Positions 1-5,493 of a stretch of 5,496 bases of DNA are shown here, piece by piece; the stretch's first letter is position 1, and every line of letters begins with the position of its first letter. Location of the stretch: positions 1-5,496 of the forward strand of contig DOWV01000356.1 of assembly GCA_003519375.1 (NCBI GenBank), written 5' to 3'. The notes under the pieces were generated by a model. That model did not search any database. It saw only the letters and a list, made by a program, of their open reading frames with translations, and had not been told where the DNA came from. Both the position numbers and the translations under genes were made by a program. This stretch comes from Bacteroidota bacterium. Lineage in GTDB: Bacteria; Bacteroidota; Ignavibacteria; UBA10030.

Positions 1-35
1 CCTTACCTTCCTTACTTTCCTTAACTTACCTTTCC
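1..35 (+). other. G-free, pyrimidine-rich leader before gltX
   Basis: The first 35 bases contain only C, T and A; the first G is the third base of the TTG start codon. The tract is a degenerate repetition of units such as CTTACCTTCC and TTACTTTCC. It holds no purine-rich ribosome binding site. The gltX frame stays open through it to the window edge, but it has no ATG, GTG or TTG in that frame. It may be a short untranslated leader or the end of a longer low-complexity tract lying outside the window. Confidence 0.6.
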
Positions 36-1496
36 TTGCGCACCCGCTTCGCTCCCTCCCCGACCGGCTTACTGCATATCGGCGGCGTACGGACGGCGCT
101 TTTTGCCTGGCTGATGGCAAAAAAAACAAAAGGGACTTTCATTCTCAGGATCGAAGATACGGATCGGGCGCGGGAAGTAACGGGCGCGGTTGAAAATATT
201 TTGAAAACGTTGATCTGGGCTGGGCTGAAGCCCGGCGAGGGAGTCGTTTTGGAAAACGGAAAAATAGCCGAGAAGGGCGGCTTCGGGCCTTATGTCCAGT
301 CAAAGCGGCTGGAGTATTACCTGAAATCGGCCAAAGAACTGGTTAAACAGGGCAAGGCCTACCACTGTTTCTGTTCGACGGAGCGATTGGAAGAAGTGCG
401 TCAGCGGCAGACAGCGGCCAAGGAACGAGTGTTGTATGACCGGCATTGCAGGGCACTAACGGCTGAAGAAGTGGGCGAGCGACTTGGACGGGGCGAGAGA
501 AACGTCATTCGAATGATGGTGCCCTCGGAGGGTGCGGTCACATTCCAGGATCTTATCAGGGGGGAAGTCTCAATCGGCAACGAGATCCTCGATGATCAGG
601 TCCTGCTGAAATCGGACGGATTTCCCACGTATCACCTCGCTGTCGTCGTGGACGATCACTTGATGCAGATCAGTCACGTTATTCGCGGAGAGGAATGGCT
701 GCCGAGCACACCAAAGCACGTCCTCCTGTACCGGTATTTCGGATGGGATCTCCCGATCTTCGCCCATCTGCCGTTGCTCCTCAATCCGGACAAAAGCAAA
801 CTGAGCAAACGTCAGGGCGATGTTGCGGTCGAAGACTACCGGGCAAAAGGGTATCTCAAAGAAGCGCTCGTGAACTTCATAGCATTTCTCGGCTGGAATC
901 CGGGGGATGAGCGTGAGCTTTTCAGCCTTGCAGAACTCGTTCAGGAGTTCTCCCTCGAGCGCGTGGGGAAAGCGGGGGCGGTCTTCAACATCGAGAAACT
1001 GAACTGGCTGAATTTCCAGCATCTCAAGAAGAAATCGGACGAAGAGATCCTTGGAATGCTTCGGGGGCATCTGGTGAAGGCCGGAATGGACGGTTCAGCG
1101 TTCACCGATAGCTACCTCCTCGGCGTGATTGCGGCGATGAAAGAGCGATCAACGTTCGTGCATGAATTCGTCGACAAATGCCCGTATTTTTACAAGGCTC
1201 CCGCCGAGTACGATCCTGACGTGGTGAAAAAACGGTGGAAACCCGAGACCCGCTCGCAGTTGGAGGTGCTGGCAAAGGAGCTCGCACGGATGGGCCATAC
1301 CGGCAAAGAGGACTTTGAGGCTGCCCTCCATCGTGCAGCAGCATCACTCAACATCAAAAACACCGAGCTGATACATCCGCTCAGGCTGGCCCTCTCGGGT
1401 GTGGGGGCAGGTCCTGGACTGTACGACATCGCATTCCTTCTCGGGAAGGACGAATCAGTCAGGCGGATTTTTGCAGCAATCGAGAAACTTCACTGA
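36..1496 (+). CDS. gltX: Glutamyl-tRNA synthetase (GluRS)
   Basis: Class I aminoacyl-tRNA synthetase that attaches glutamate to tRNA-Glu in the cytoplasm using ATP. The N-terminus carries the family signature RTRFAPSPTG (residues 2-11) followed by HIGG (14-17), the HIGH-type ATP-binding motif. A CxC pair (C111, C113) with Y134 and C138 matches the zinc-knuckle layout of many bacterial GluRS. GFPTYH (195-200) lies in the catalytic core and KLSKR (255-259) is the KMSKS-type loop. The remainder is the helical anticodon-binding region, ending with the usual PLRLALSG-type stretch. At 486 residues it is a normal full length. The TTG start is the only recognised start codon in frame inside the window; it lies one residue before the conserved RTRFAPSP strand, so it is plausible, though a start upstream of the window cannot be excluded. 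No Shine-Dalgarno sequence is present. glnS follows after 5 nt, suggesting co-transcription. Whether it discriminates tRNA-Glu from tRNA-Gln cannot be read directly, but the adjacent glnS suggests it does. Confidence 0.97.
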   Translation: MRTRFAPSPTGLLHIGGVRTALFAWLMAKKTKGTFILRIEDTDRAREVTGAVENILKTLIWAGLKPGEGVVLENGKIAEKGGFGPYVQSKRLEYYLKSAKELVKQGKAYHCFCSTERLEEVRQRQTAAKERVLYDRHCRALTAEEVGERLGRGERNVIRMMVPSEGAVTFQDLIRGEVSIGNEILDDQVLLKSDGFPTYHLAVVVDDHLMQISHVIRGEEWLPSTPKHVLLYRYFGWDLPIFAHLPLLLNPDKSKLSKRQGDVAVEDYRAKGYLKEALVNFIAFLGWNPGDERELFSLAELVQEFSLERVGKAGAVFNIEKLNWLNFQHLKKKSDEEILGMLRGHLVKAGMDGSAFTDSYLLGVIAAMKERSTFVHEFVDKCPYFYKAPAEYDPDVVKKRWKPETRSQLEVLAKELARMGHTGKEDFEAALHRAAASLNIKNTELIHPLRLALSGVGAGPGLYDIAFLLGKDESVRRIFAAIEKLH

Positions 1497-1501
1497 CAAT
1501 C

Positions 1502-3205
1502 ATGAGCAGCGAAAAAAAGACAGCAGCGGAAACTCCGGAACCGGCGCAGCCGGTTCGAAGGAACTTCATTCGCGAGATTATCGAGGATGATCTGAAGACC
1601 AATAGGTTCGAGGGGCGGGTGCATACGCGTTTTCCTCCCGAGCCTAACGGCTATCTCCATATCGGTCATGCAAAATCGATCTGCCTGAATTTCGGCATGG
1701 CAAAAGACTATAAAGGCCTCTGCAACCTTCGATTCGATGATACAAATCCTTCCAAAGAAGAGCAGGAGTATGTCGATTCGATCGAGCAGGACGTCCGCTG
1801 GCTGGGCTTCGATTGGGAAAACAGGCTCTTCTACGCATCCGACTATTTCGACCAGCTGCACGACTATGCAGTCCAGCTCATTACGAAGGGGAAGGCATAC
1901 GTCTGTGATCTCAACGCCGACCAGGTGCGAGAGCATCGCGGAACGTTGACGCAGCCGGGCAAAGACAGTCCCTATCGAAACCGTCCGGTGGAAGAGAACC
2001 TCGATCTCTTCAGACGCATGCGCGAGGGAGAATTCCCGGATGGAACGCGCACCCTCCGCGCGAAAATCGACATGGCCTCGCCGAATCTGAACCTGCGCGA
2101 TCCCGTCATGTATCGCATTCTGCGCGCGACGCACCACCGCACGGGAGACAAGTGGTGCATCTATCCGATGTACGACTGGGCGCACGGCCAGAGTGATTCC
2201 CTTGAACAGATCACGCACTCCATCTGCACGCTCGAGTTTGAGGATCATCGTCCGCTCTACGATTGGTTCGTCGAGCAGCTGGGCATCTACCATCCGCGGC
2301 AGATCGAGTTTGCCAGGCTGAATCTGACGTACACAGTCATGAGCAAGCGAAAGCTCCTTCAACTGGTGGAAGAAAAACATGTGACGGGATGGGACGATCC
2401 GCGCATGCCGACGATCTCCGGCTTGCGCAGGCGGGGCTACACACCGGAGTCGCTGCGCATGTTTGCCGATCGGATTGGCGTATCCAAAAGCGAGAGTACG
2501 GTGGATGTCGCGACACTCGAGGATTGTCTCCGGGACGATCTTAATAAGCGCGCAGCTCGCGTCATGGCAGTCCTGAATCCCGTGAAGCTTGTCATTGAGA
2601 ATTATCCGGACGACGTCGTAGAGGAATTGGAGGCGGTCAACAATCCGGAAGATCCATCAAAGGGAAGCAGGAAAGTTCCCTTCTCAAAGGTCCTCTACAT
2701 CGAGCAGGATGATTTTCGCGAGAATCCCCCGAAGAAATACTTTCGCCTTTCCCCGGGGAACGAAGTGCGCCTTCGCTACGCATACATCATCAAGTGCGTC
2801 GGCGTCGTAAAAGATGAGAAGACAGGAGAGATCGTAGAGCTTCGATGCACGTATGATCCCGACACGAAGAGCGGCTCGCCGCAGAGTGCGAGGAAAGTCA
2901 AAGGAACGATCCACTGGGTGTCGGCGAACCATGCCCTTGATGCAGAAGTGAGGCTGTACGACCGGCTATTCCGTGTGGAGAATCCGGAAGGGGATAACTG
3001 GAAGGGGCTGATGAATCCCGAAGCTTTCAAATTGCTGCCGCACTGCAAGCTTGAGCCAACGCTCGCCATTGCGAAGAAGCAGGATCGCTTTCAGTTTGAA
3101 CGGTTGGGGTACTTTTGCGTCGACGACGATTCCGCGCCCGGCCGTCTCGTCTTCAACAGGACGGTCACACTTCGCGATACGTGGGCCAAGATCGAAAAAT
3201 CGTGA
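1502..3205 (+). CDS. glnS: Glutaminyl-tRNA synthetase (GlnRS)
   Basis: Class I synthetase that charges tRNA-Gln directly with glutamine, avoiding the Glu-tRNA-Gln amidotransferase route. PPEPNG (residues 45-50) followed by HIGH (53-56) and AKS is the GlnRS version of the ATP-binding signature; the Pro-Glu-Pro-Asn separates it from GluRS, which has Pro-Ser-Pro-Thr. VMSKRK (279-284) is the KMSKS-type loop. Residues from about 350 to the end form the beta-barrel anticodon-binding part, with typical stretches such as TIHWVSANHA and the end piece GYFCVDDD. The length of 567 residues is close to the roughly 550 of E. coli GlnS. The first 20 or so residues are a Lys/Glu/Ala/Pro-rich extension ahead of the conserved NFIREIIEDDL helix. 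The ATG start is 5 nt after the gltX stop; a good ribosome binding site is not visible, only a weak GAGAAA about 14 nt upstream, so translation may be coupled to gltX. Confidence 0.97.
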   Translation: MSSEKKTAAETPEPAQPVRRNFIREIIEDDLKTNRFEGRVHTRFPPEPNGYLHIGHAKSICLNFGMAKDYKGLCNLRFDDTNPSKEEQEYVDSIEQDVRWLGFDWENRLFYASDYFDQLHDYAVQLITKGKAYVCDLNADQVREHRGTLTQPGKDSPYRNRPVEENLDLFRRMREGEFPDGTRTLRAKIDMASPNLNLRDPVMYRILRATHHRTGDKWCIYPMYDWAHGQSDSLEQITHSICTLEFEDHRPLYDWFVEQLGIYHPRQIEFARLNLTYTVMSKRKLLQLVEEKHVTGWDDPRMPTISGLRRRGYTPESLRMFADRIGVSKSESTVDVATLEDCLRDDLNKRAARVMAVLNPVKLVIENYPDDVVEELEAVNNPEDPSKGSRKVPFSKVLYIEQDDFRENPPKKYFRLSPGNEVRLRYAYIIKCVGVVKDEKTGEIVELRCTYDPDTKSGSPQSARKVKGTIHWVSANHALDAEVRLYDRLFRVENPEGDNWKGLMNPEAFKLLPHCKLEPTLAIAKKQDRFQFERLGYFCVDDDSAPGRLVFNRTVTLRDTWAKIEKS

Positions 3206-3266
3206 GTGACAGACTGCAGAAAAAGGCACACAAGAAAGCAGCAGCGTCAGGGTGAGCGGAATCTGC

Positions 3267-3290
3267 GCCGGAGGCGCATCAGCCTCCGGC
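3267..3290. repeat. Perfect 9-bp palindrome; possible glnS terminator
   Basis: GCCGGAGGC (3267-3275) pairs perfectly with GCCTCCGGC (3282-3290) around the 6-nt loop GCATCA; a further TCT/AGA (3262-3264 with 3293-3295) can pair beyond a short internal loop. It begins about 61 nt after the glnS stop. The stem is strong, but only a weak T-rich stretch (CTCTTATTT) follows, so a classical intrinsic terminator is not certain. The form also resembles dispersed intergenic palindromes of GC-rich environmental bacteria. Either reading fits its position between two operons. Confidence 0.7.
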
Positions 3291-3327
3291 TGAGAACCCT
3301 CTTATTTGCAACAAGTGAGACGTTTCG

Positions 3328-3347
3328 CCCTTCGACTCCGCTCAGGG
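3328..3347. repeat. CTTCGACTCCGCTCAGG-type intergenic repeat element
   Basis: The stretch runs CCCTTCGACTCCGCTCAGGG, with outer CCCT/AGGG complementarity. From memory, near-identical short elements (TTCGACTCCGCTCAGG, usually followed by GTGACA-like sequence) occur in many copies between genes of various bacteria, including Bacteroidota and Chloroflexota. Here it is followed by GTCGCTCAACGTGACGAG, which may be a diverged flank. Only one copy is in this window, so the repeat status rests on recollection, not on the sequence alone. Confidence 0.45.
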
Positions 3348-3398
3348 TCGCTCAACGTGACGAGTCTTGCATTCTGAATTACGCTAGACTGCTTCGGA

Positions 3399-3427
3399 TT
3401 GTTTTTTCATCATTGGTTGTCTATATT
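3399..3427 (+). promoter_or_regulatory. Candidate promoter of the folB-folK-kinase operon
   Basis: TTGTTT (3399-3404) and TATATT (3422-3427) are separated by 17 nt, the optimal sigma-70 spacing; the -10 matches the consensus at 5 of 6 positions and the -35 at 3 of 6. Read as the Bacteroidota pattern (TTTG, about 19-21 nt, then TAnnTTTG), ATTG at 3398-3401 and TATATTTT at 3422-3429 also fit well. It lies in the only clearly AT-rich part of the 3206-3472 gap, and a transcript starting near 3434 would have a leader of about 40 nt before folB. The second candidate at 5332-5360 has the same geometry. Confidence 0.45.
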
Positions 3428-3459
3428 TTTTCGTTTCGCTTCACCTGACCTTCACGTAC

Positions 3460-3464
3460 GAGGG
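3460..3464 (+). promoter_or_regulatory. Ribosome binding site that sets the folB TTG start
   Basis: GAGGG lies 8 nt before the TTG at 3473, good Shine-Dalgarno spacing. No ATG or GTG occurs in frame between here and the conserved core of FolB, so this site decides the non-ATG start. Confidence 0.7.
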
Positions 3465-3472
3465 TTCCTCTC

Positions 3473-3859
3473 TTGGCACGACGATCAAAGTCTTCCTCAG
3501 ACGTCATCCGGCTGCATAATGCCGTGTTCTACGCATACCACGGCGTGTTGTCGGATGAGCAGACGCTTGGAGGGAAGTTCGAAGTGGACGTAGATCTTCA
3601 CTGCGACCTCTCCCGCGGTGCCCGCAGCGATAATCTGCGGCAAACGGTCAACTACGAACGTGTGTACGAGTCGATTAATAAGCTCGTGCTCGGGAGGAAG
3701 TACTACCTTATCGAAGCTCTCGCCGAGACCATAGCAGACGGACTTCTGCGGGATTTCAAGAAGATTTCGAAAGTCGTCGTGCGCGTCCGCAAGCCCAGCG
3801 CGCCGGTGAAGGGTGTTATCGATTACGTGGAGGTTGAAATCGCCCGGGAGAGGAAGTAA
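3473..3859 (+). CDS. folB: Dihydroneopterin aldolase
   Basis: Cytoplasmic enzyme of tetrahydrofolate synthesis that cleaves 7,8-dihydroneopterin to 6-hydroxymethyl-7,8-dihydropterin and glycolaldehyde. The core has the expected order: YAYHGVLSDEQ (residues 20-30) with E29, TVNYERVYE (58-66) with Y61, LIEALAE (79-85) with E81, and the VRKPSAPV segment (105-112) with K107. By motif alignment these match the catalytic or pterin-binding Glu22, Tyr54, Glu74 and Lys100 of the S. aureus enzyme. Its 128 residues are a normal length, with about 8 extra Arg/Lys/Ser-rich residues at the N-terminus. The TTG start is supported by GAGGG 8 nt upstream. The TAA stop is followed directly, in the same frame, by the ATG of folK, whose product uses the pterin made here. 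Confidence 0.94.
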   Translation: MARRSKSSSDVIRLHNAVFYAYHGVLSDEQTLGGKFEVDVDLHCDLSRGARSDNLRQTVNYERVYESINKLVLGRKYYLIEALAETIADGLLRDFKKISKVVVRVRKPSAPVKGVIDYVEVEIARERK

Positions 3860-4375
3860 ATGCACCGTGTCTTTGTCGGTCTGGGATCCAACAGGGGAGA
3901 CCGGCACCTTTTTCTTTCCGAAGCTACGAAGGCTCTTCAGGCGTTACCGGGCTGGTCTCTTCAACATGTGTCGTCGCTGTACGAGACCGAGCCGGTCGGA
4001 AATAAAAACCAGCCTTTCTTCCTCAACGGCGTCGCCGAGTTCAAGTGCACGGCGGAACCGGAGGAGATCCTGAAATCCCTGAAGGAGACGGAACGGCTTG
4101 TCGGCAGGATTCCGTCAGAACGCTGGGGACCGAGAGAAATCGATCTGGACCTTCTGTATGTCGGTTCTTCGGTCCGGCAGGAGTCCGCATTTCAGCTGCC
4201 ACATCCGGAAATCGCAGATCGGAATTTTGTTCTGGTGCCGCTCGCTGAGATCGCACCGGAGTTCGTCGATCCGGTCCACCAATGCACGGTGAAAGAGCTG
4301 CTCCGGCGTTGCACGGACAGATGTTCGGTACAGAAGTCACCACTGGCTATTCACGTTCCTCCCCTGGAGAGTTGA
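3860..4375 (+). CDS. folK: 2-amino-4-hydroxy-6-hydroxymethyldihydropteridine pyrophosphokinase (HPPK)
   Basis: Transfers pyrophosphate from ATP to 6-hydroxymethyl-7,8-dihydropterin, giving the substrate of dihydropteroate synthase; the next folate step after FolB. Visible motifs are GLGSNRGDR (7-15), ETEPVG (42-47), QPFFLNGV (51-58), the HPPK signature RWGPREIDLDLLY (88-100), and LPHPEIADRNFVLVPL (113-128). D95 and D97 are the two magnesium-binding aspartates, and R92, H115 and R121 fall at the same numbers as in the E. coli enzyme. The 171 residues are typical. The ATG touches the folB stop (TAA then ATG) and is preceded, inside the end of folB, by GGAGAGGA (3847-3854), 5 nt away, so translation is probably efficient and coupled. 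The TGA stop is followed at once, in the same frame, by the TTG of the kinase gene. Confidence 0.96.
   Translation: MHRVFVGLGSNRGDRHLFLSEATKALQALPGWSLQHVSSLYETEPVGNKNQPFFLNGVAEFKCTAEPEEILKSLKETERLVGRIPSERWGPREIDLDLLYVGSSVRQESAFQLPHPEIADRNFVLVPLAEIAPEFVDPVHQCTVKELLRRCTDRCSVQKSPLAIHVPPLES
4366..4369 (+). promoter_or_regulatory. Ribosome binding site that sets the kinase TTG start
   Basis: GGAG, within CTGGAGAG at the very end of folK, lies 6 nt before the TTG at 4376. Between the folK stop and the P-loop there is no other ATG, GTG or TTG in frame, so this site and the TTG together define the start. Confidence 0.7.
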
Positions 4376-5032
4376 TTGCAGGTTCCCCGGTCTGAAATTC
4401 GGCACATCGCCATCGAGGGCGTTATCGGAGCAGGGAAGACGACGCTGGCCCAGATGCTCTCGGAACGCCTTGGTGCGCGTCTCGTTCTTGAACGGTTCGA
4501 AGAAAACCCCTTCCTGCCAAAGTTCTACGAAGACCCCGAGCATTACGCGTTTCAGACACAGATCTTCTTTCTCCTAAGCCGCTACAAACAGCAGCAAGAG
4601 CTTTTCCAGGCCGATCTGTTCCACGACTTCCTGATATCGGATTACATCTTTGAAAAAGACAAGATTTTCGCGTACCTGACTCTTGCCGATGAAGAGCTGA
4701 AGTTGTACGAGACGCTTCTGTCGGCCATCGAGCGAAACATCCCGACGCCTGATCTGGTAGTTTATTTGCAGTGCAGCACCGAGCGATTGATGGGGAACAT
4801 CAGGATGCGGGCGCGCAAGATGGAAGAGAAAATGTCCGAGGATTATATACGGGACTTGAACGAGGCGTACAACTACTTCTTCTTCAGGTACAAGGCAACT
4901 CCCCTCCTGATCGTAAAGGCGACGGATATCGATTTCGTCAACAAGAAGGATGATTTCGATGATTTGGTCGACCAGATCCTGAGACCGAATAAGGCGCCGG
5001 TTGAATACTACAATCCCGTGAGGAGAAAGTAA
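4376..5032 (+). CDS. Deoxynucleoside kinase (dNK family)
   Basis: Phosphorylates deoxynucleosides at the 5' position for nucleotide salvage; acts in the cytoplasm. The Walker A loop GVIGAGKTT lies at residues 15-23. The FEENPFLPKFY stretch (41-51) and the following AFQTQIFFLLSRYKQQ match the substrate-binding region of the family. SDYIF (88-92) replaces the DRS motif of animal and viral enzymes and is typical of the bacterial deoxyadenosine/deoxyguanosine kinase branch. The Arg-rich segment R143, R145, R147 with E150/E151 corresponds to the LID region. The 218 residues are a usual length. The substrate (dAdo, dGuo or broader) cannot be told from sequence. It starts at TTG directly after the folK TGA, in the same frame, with GGAG 6 nt upstream, so it looks translationally coupled to folate genes. 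The small gene at 5035 starts 2 nt after its stop. Confidence 0.93.
   Translation: MQVPRSEIRHIAIEGVIGAGKTTLAQMLSERLGARLVLERFEENPFLPKFYEDPEHYAFQTQIFFLLSRYKQQQELFQADLFHDFLISDYIFEKDKIFAYLTLADEELKLYETLLSAIERNIPTPDLVVYLQCSTERLMGNIRMRARKMEEKMSEDYIRDLNEAYNYFFFRYKATPLLIVKATDIDFVNKKDDFDDLVDQILRPNKAPVEYYNPVRRK
5021..5025 (+). promoter_or_regulatory. Ribosome binding site for the small gene at 5035
   Basis: AGGAG lies within the last codons of the kinase gene, 9 nt before the GTG at 5035. It is the main support for translation of the small downstream frame and for its GTG start. Confidence 0.6.
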
Positions 5033-5034
5033 CC

Positions 5035-5262
5035 GTGCTGCTCCGTCTGTTCCGGTTTATTATCTATGGGCTGGCCTTCTTCTTCATCTACCGGCTCATC
5101 GTCAGGACGATGCGGTACCTCAGACGCGATGCCAACTCTGATGCCTCGCAGGCGCCGCAATCGTCGCAGCCGCCGCCGTCGAATAAAGAGCCCGTCCCGC
5201 CTCGTGACATACGAGAGGCTCAGTTTCGTGACCTACCCGACAACTCTCAGAAACCTTCCTGA
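5035..5262 (+). CDS. Small single-pass membrane protein, unknown function (DUF4834-like?)
   Basis: A 75-residue protein. Residues about 5-23 (FRFIIYGLAFFFIYRLIV and neighbours) form one hydrophobic, aromatic-rich segment, followed by a basic patch (R24, R27, R30, R31). The positive-inside rule then predicts the tail in the cytoplasm. The tail is Ser/Gln/Pro-rich (about 38-56) and ends in a charged piece, DIREAQFRDLPD. This plan, one N-terminal helix, basic stretch, low-complexity linker and short acidic end motif, resembles small Bacteroidota proteins such as DUF4834, but this assignment is a guess by architecture. Support for being a real gene: GTG start 2 nt after the kinase stop, AGGAG 9 nt upstream, and a protein-like composition. 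I do not know its function. Confidence 0.65.
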   Translation: MLLRLFRFIIYGLAFFFIYRLIVRTMRYLRRDANSDASQAPQSSQPPPSNKEPVPPRDIREAQFRDLPDNSQKPS

Positions 5263-5308
5263 GTTCTTTCCGGGGGAATTCATCCATCCTTCGCCGGGTC
5301 ATGCGCAG

Positions 5309-5329
5309 GATTCCGGAAGCCCGGAAATC
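5309..5329 (+). terminator. Hairpin downstream of the folB operon, possible terminator
   Basis: GATTCCGG (5309-5316) pairs with CCGGAAATC (5321-5329) over the 4-nt loop AAGC, with one bulged A. It lies 47 nt after the last stop of the operon and just upstream of a promoter-like pair. No T run follows (the next bases are ATTTGAAG), so it may be a weak terminator or a 3'-end stabilising stem. Confidence 0.4.
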
Positions 5330-5331
5330 AT

Positions 5332-5360
5332 TTGAAGATAACGCTTCTCTTCATTATATT
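5332..5360 (+). promoter_or_regulatory. Candidate promoter for a gene beyond the window
   Basis: TTGAAG (5332-5337) and TATATT (5355-5360) are 17 nt apart, matching the sigma-70 consensus at 4 of 6 and 5 of 6 positions. The geometry and -10 sequence are the same as for the candidate before folB. It sits right after the putative terminator stem, the order expected between two transcription units. No coding region follows within the remaining 136 bases, so the target would lie to the right of the window. Confidence 0.4.
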
Positions 5361-5401
5361 ACGCCGAGTTTTTGACTAGAATCCATCTCAAAAATCCTCA
5401 C

Positions 5402-5435
5402 GCCCGCCTGATCTTTGGTATTCTCTGAGGCGGGC
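5402..5435. repeat. Inverted repeat GCCCGCCT / AGGCGGGC
   Basis: Perfect 8-bp arms at 5402-5409 and 5428-5435 enclose an 18-nt spacer. Flanking bases on the right (AGGC) abut the next inverted repeat. The GC-rich arms contrast with the AT-rich spacer. It is not close to a gene end (the last stop is at 5262), so it is better described as an intergenic repeat than as a terminator, though it could form a stem in a transcript from the 5332-5360 promoter. Confidence 0.65.
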
Positions 5436-5437
5436 AG

Positions 5438-5493
5438 GCAAAGTCACGAAGACGCAAAGCTTGTATATAATGTCCGATTCTTGGCGACTTTGC
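5438..5493. repeat. Inverted repeat with GCAAAGTC / GACTTTGC ends
   Basis: Bases 5438-5452 and 5479-5493 are complementary at 13 of 15 positions: eight outer pairs (GCAAAGTC with GACTTTGC), a short imperfect centre, then AAGA with TCTT. The left arm continues into GACGCAAAG, a partial direct copy of its own start. From memory, GCAAAGTCACGAAGACGCAAAG-like sequences recur between genes in many environmental bacteria; this looks like two such units facing each other. A perfect TATAAT (5466-5471) lies in the spacer, without a recognisable -35. The element may continue past the window edge. Confidence 0.6.

Noticed and set aside
570..1070. 166-codon open frame on the minus strand opposite gltX
   Set aside because: Covers the conserved GluRS catalytic core in antisense, with no recognisable motif of its own.
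1490..2380. Long open frame of 296 codons on the minus strand opposite glnS
   Set aside because: It lies wholly over the conserved, clearly coding N-terminal half of glnS (and the gltX end); its translation shows no recognisable domain and it is explained as an antisense shadow of GC-rich codons.
3363..3390. AGTCT / AGACT inverted repeat between the repeat element and the promoter candidate
   Set aside because: Only 5 bp with an 18-nt spacer; expected by chance in a region of this size.
3206..3448. 80-codon frame directly after glnS
   Set aside because: No usual spacing signal, Arg-rich low-complexity translation, and it runs through the palindrome, the repeat element and the promoter candidate; better read as non-coding.
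5066..5335. 89-codon + strand frame overlapping the small membrane protein
   Set aside because: Ser/Arg-rich out-of-frame translation running past the 5035-5262 gene into the hairpin; the 5035 frame has the ribosome site and a protein-like helix.
5466..5471. Perfect TATAAT as a promoter -10
   Set aside because: No -35-like hexamer at 16-18 nt upstream, and it lies in the loop of an inverted repeat; kept only as a remark.
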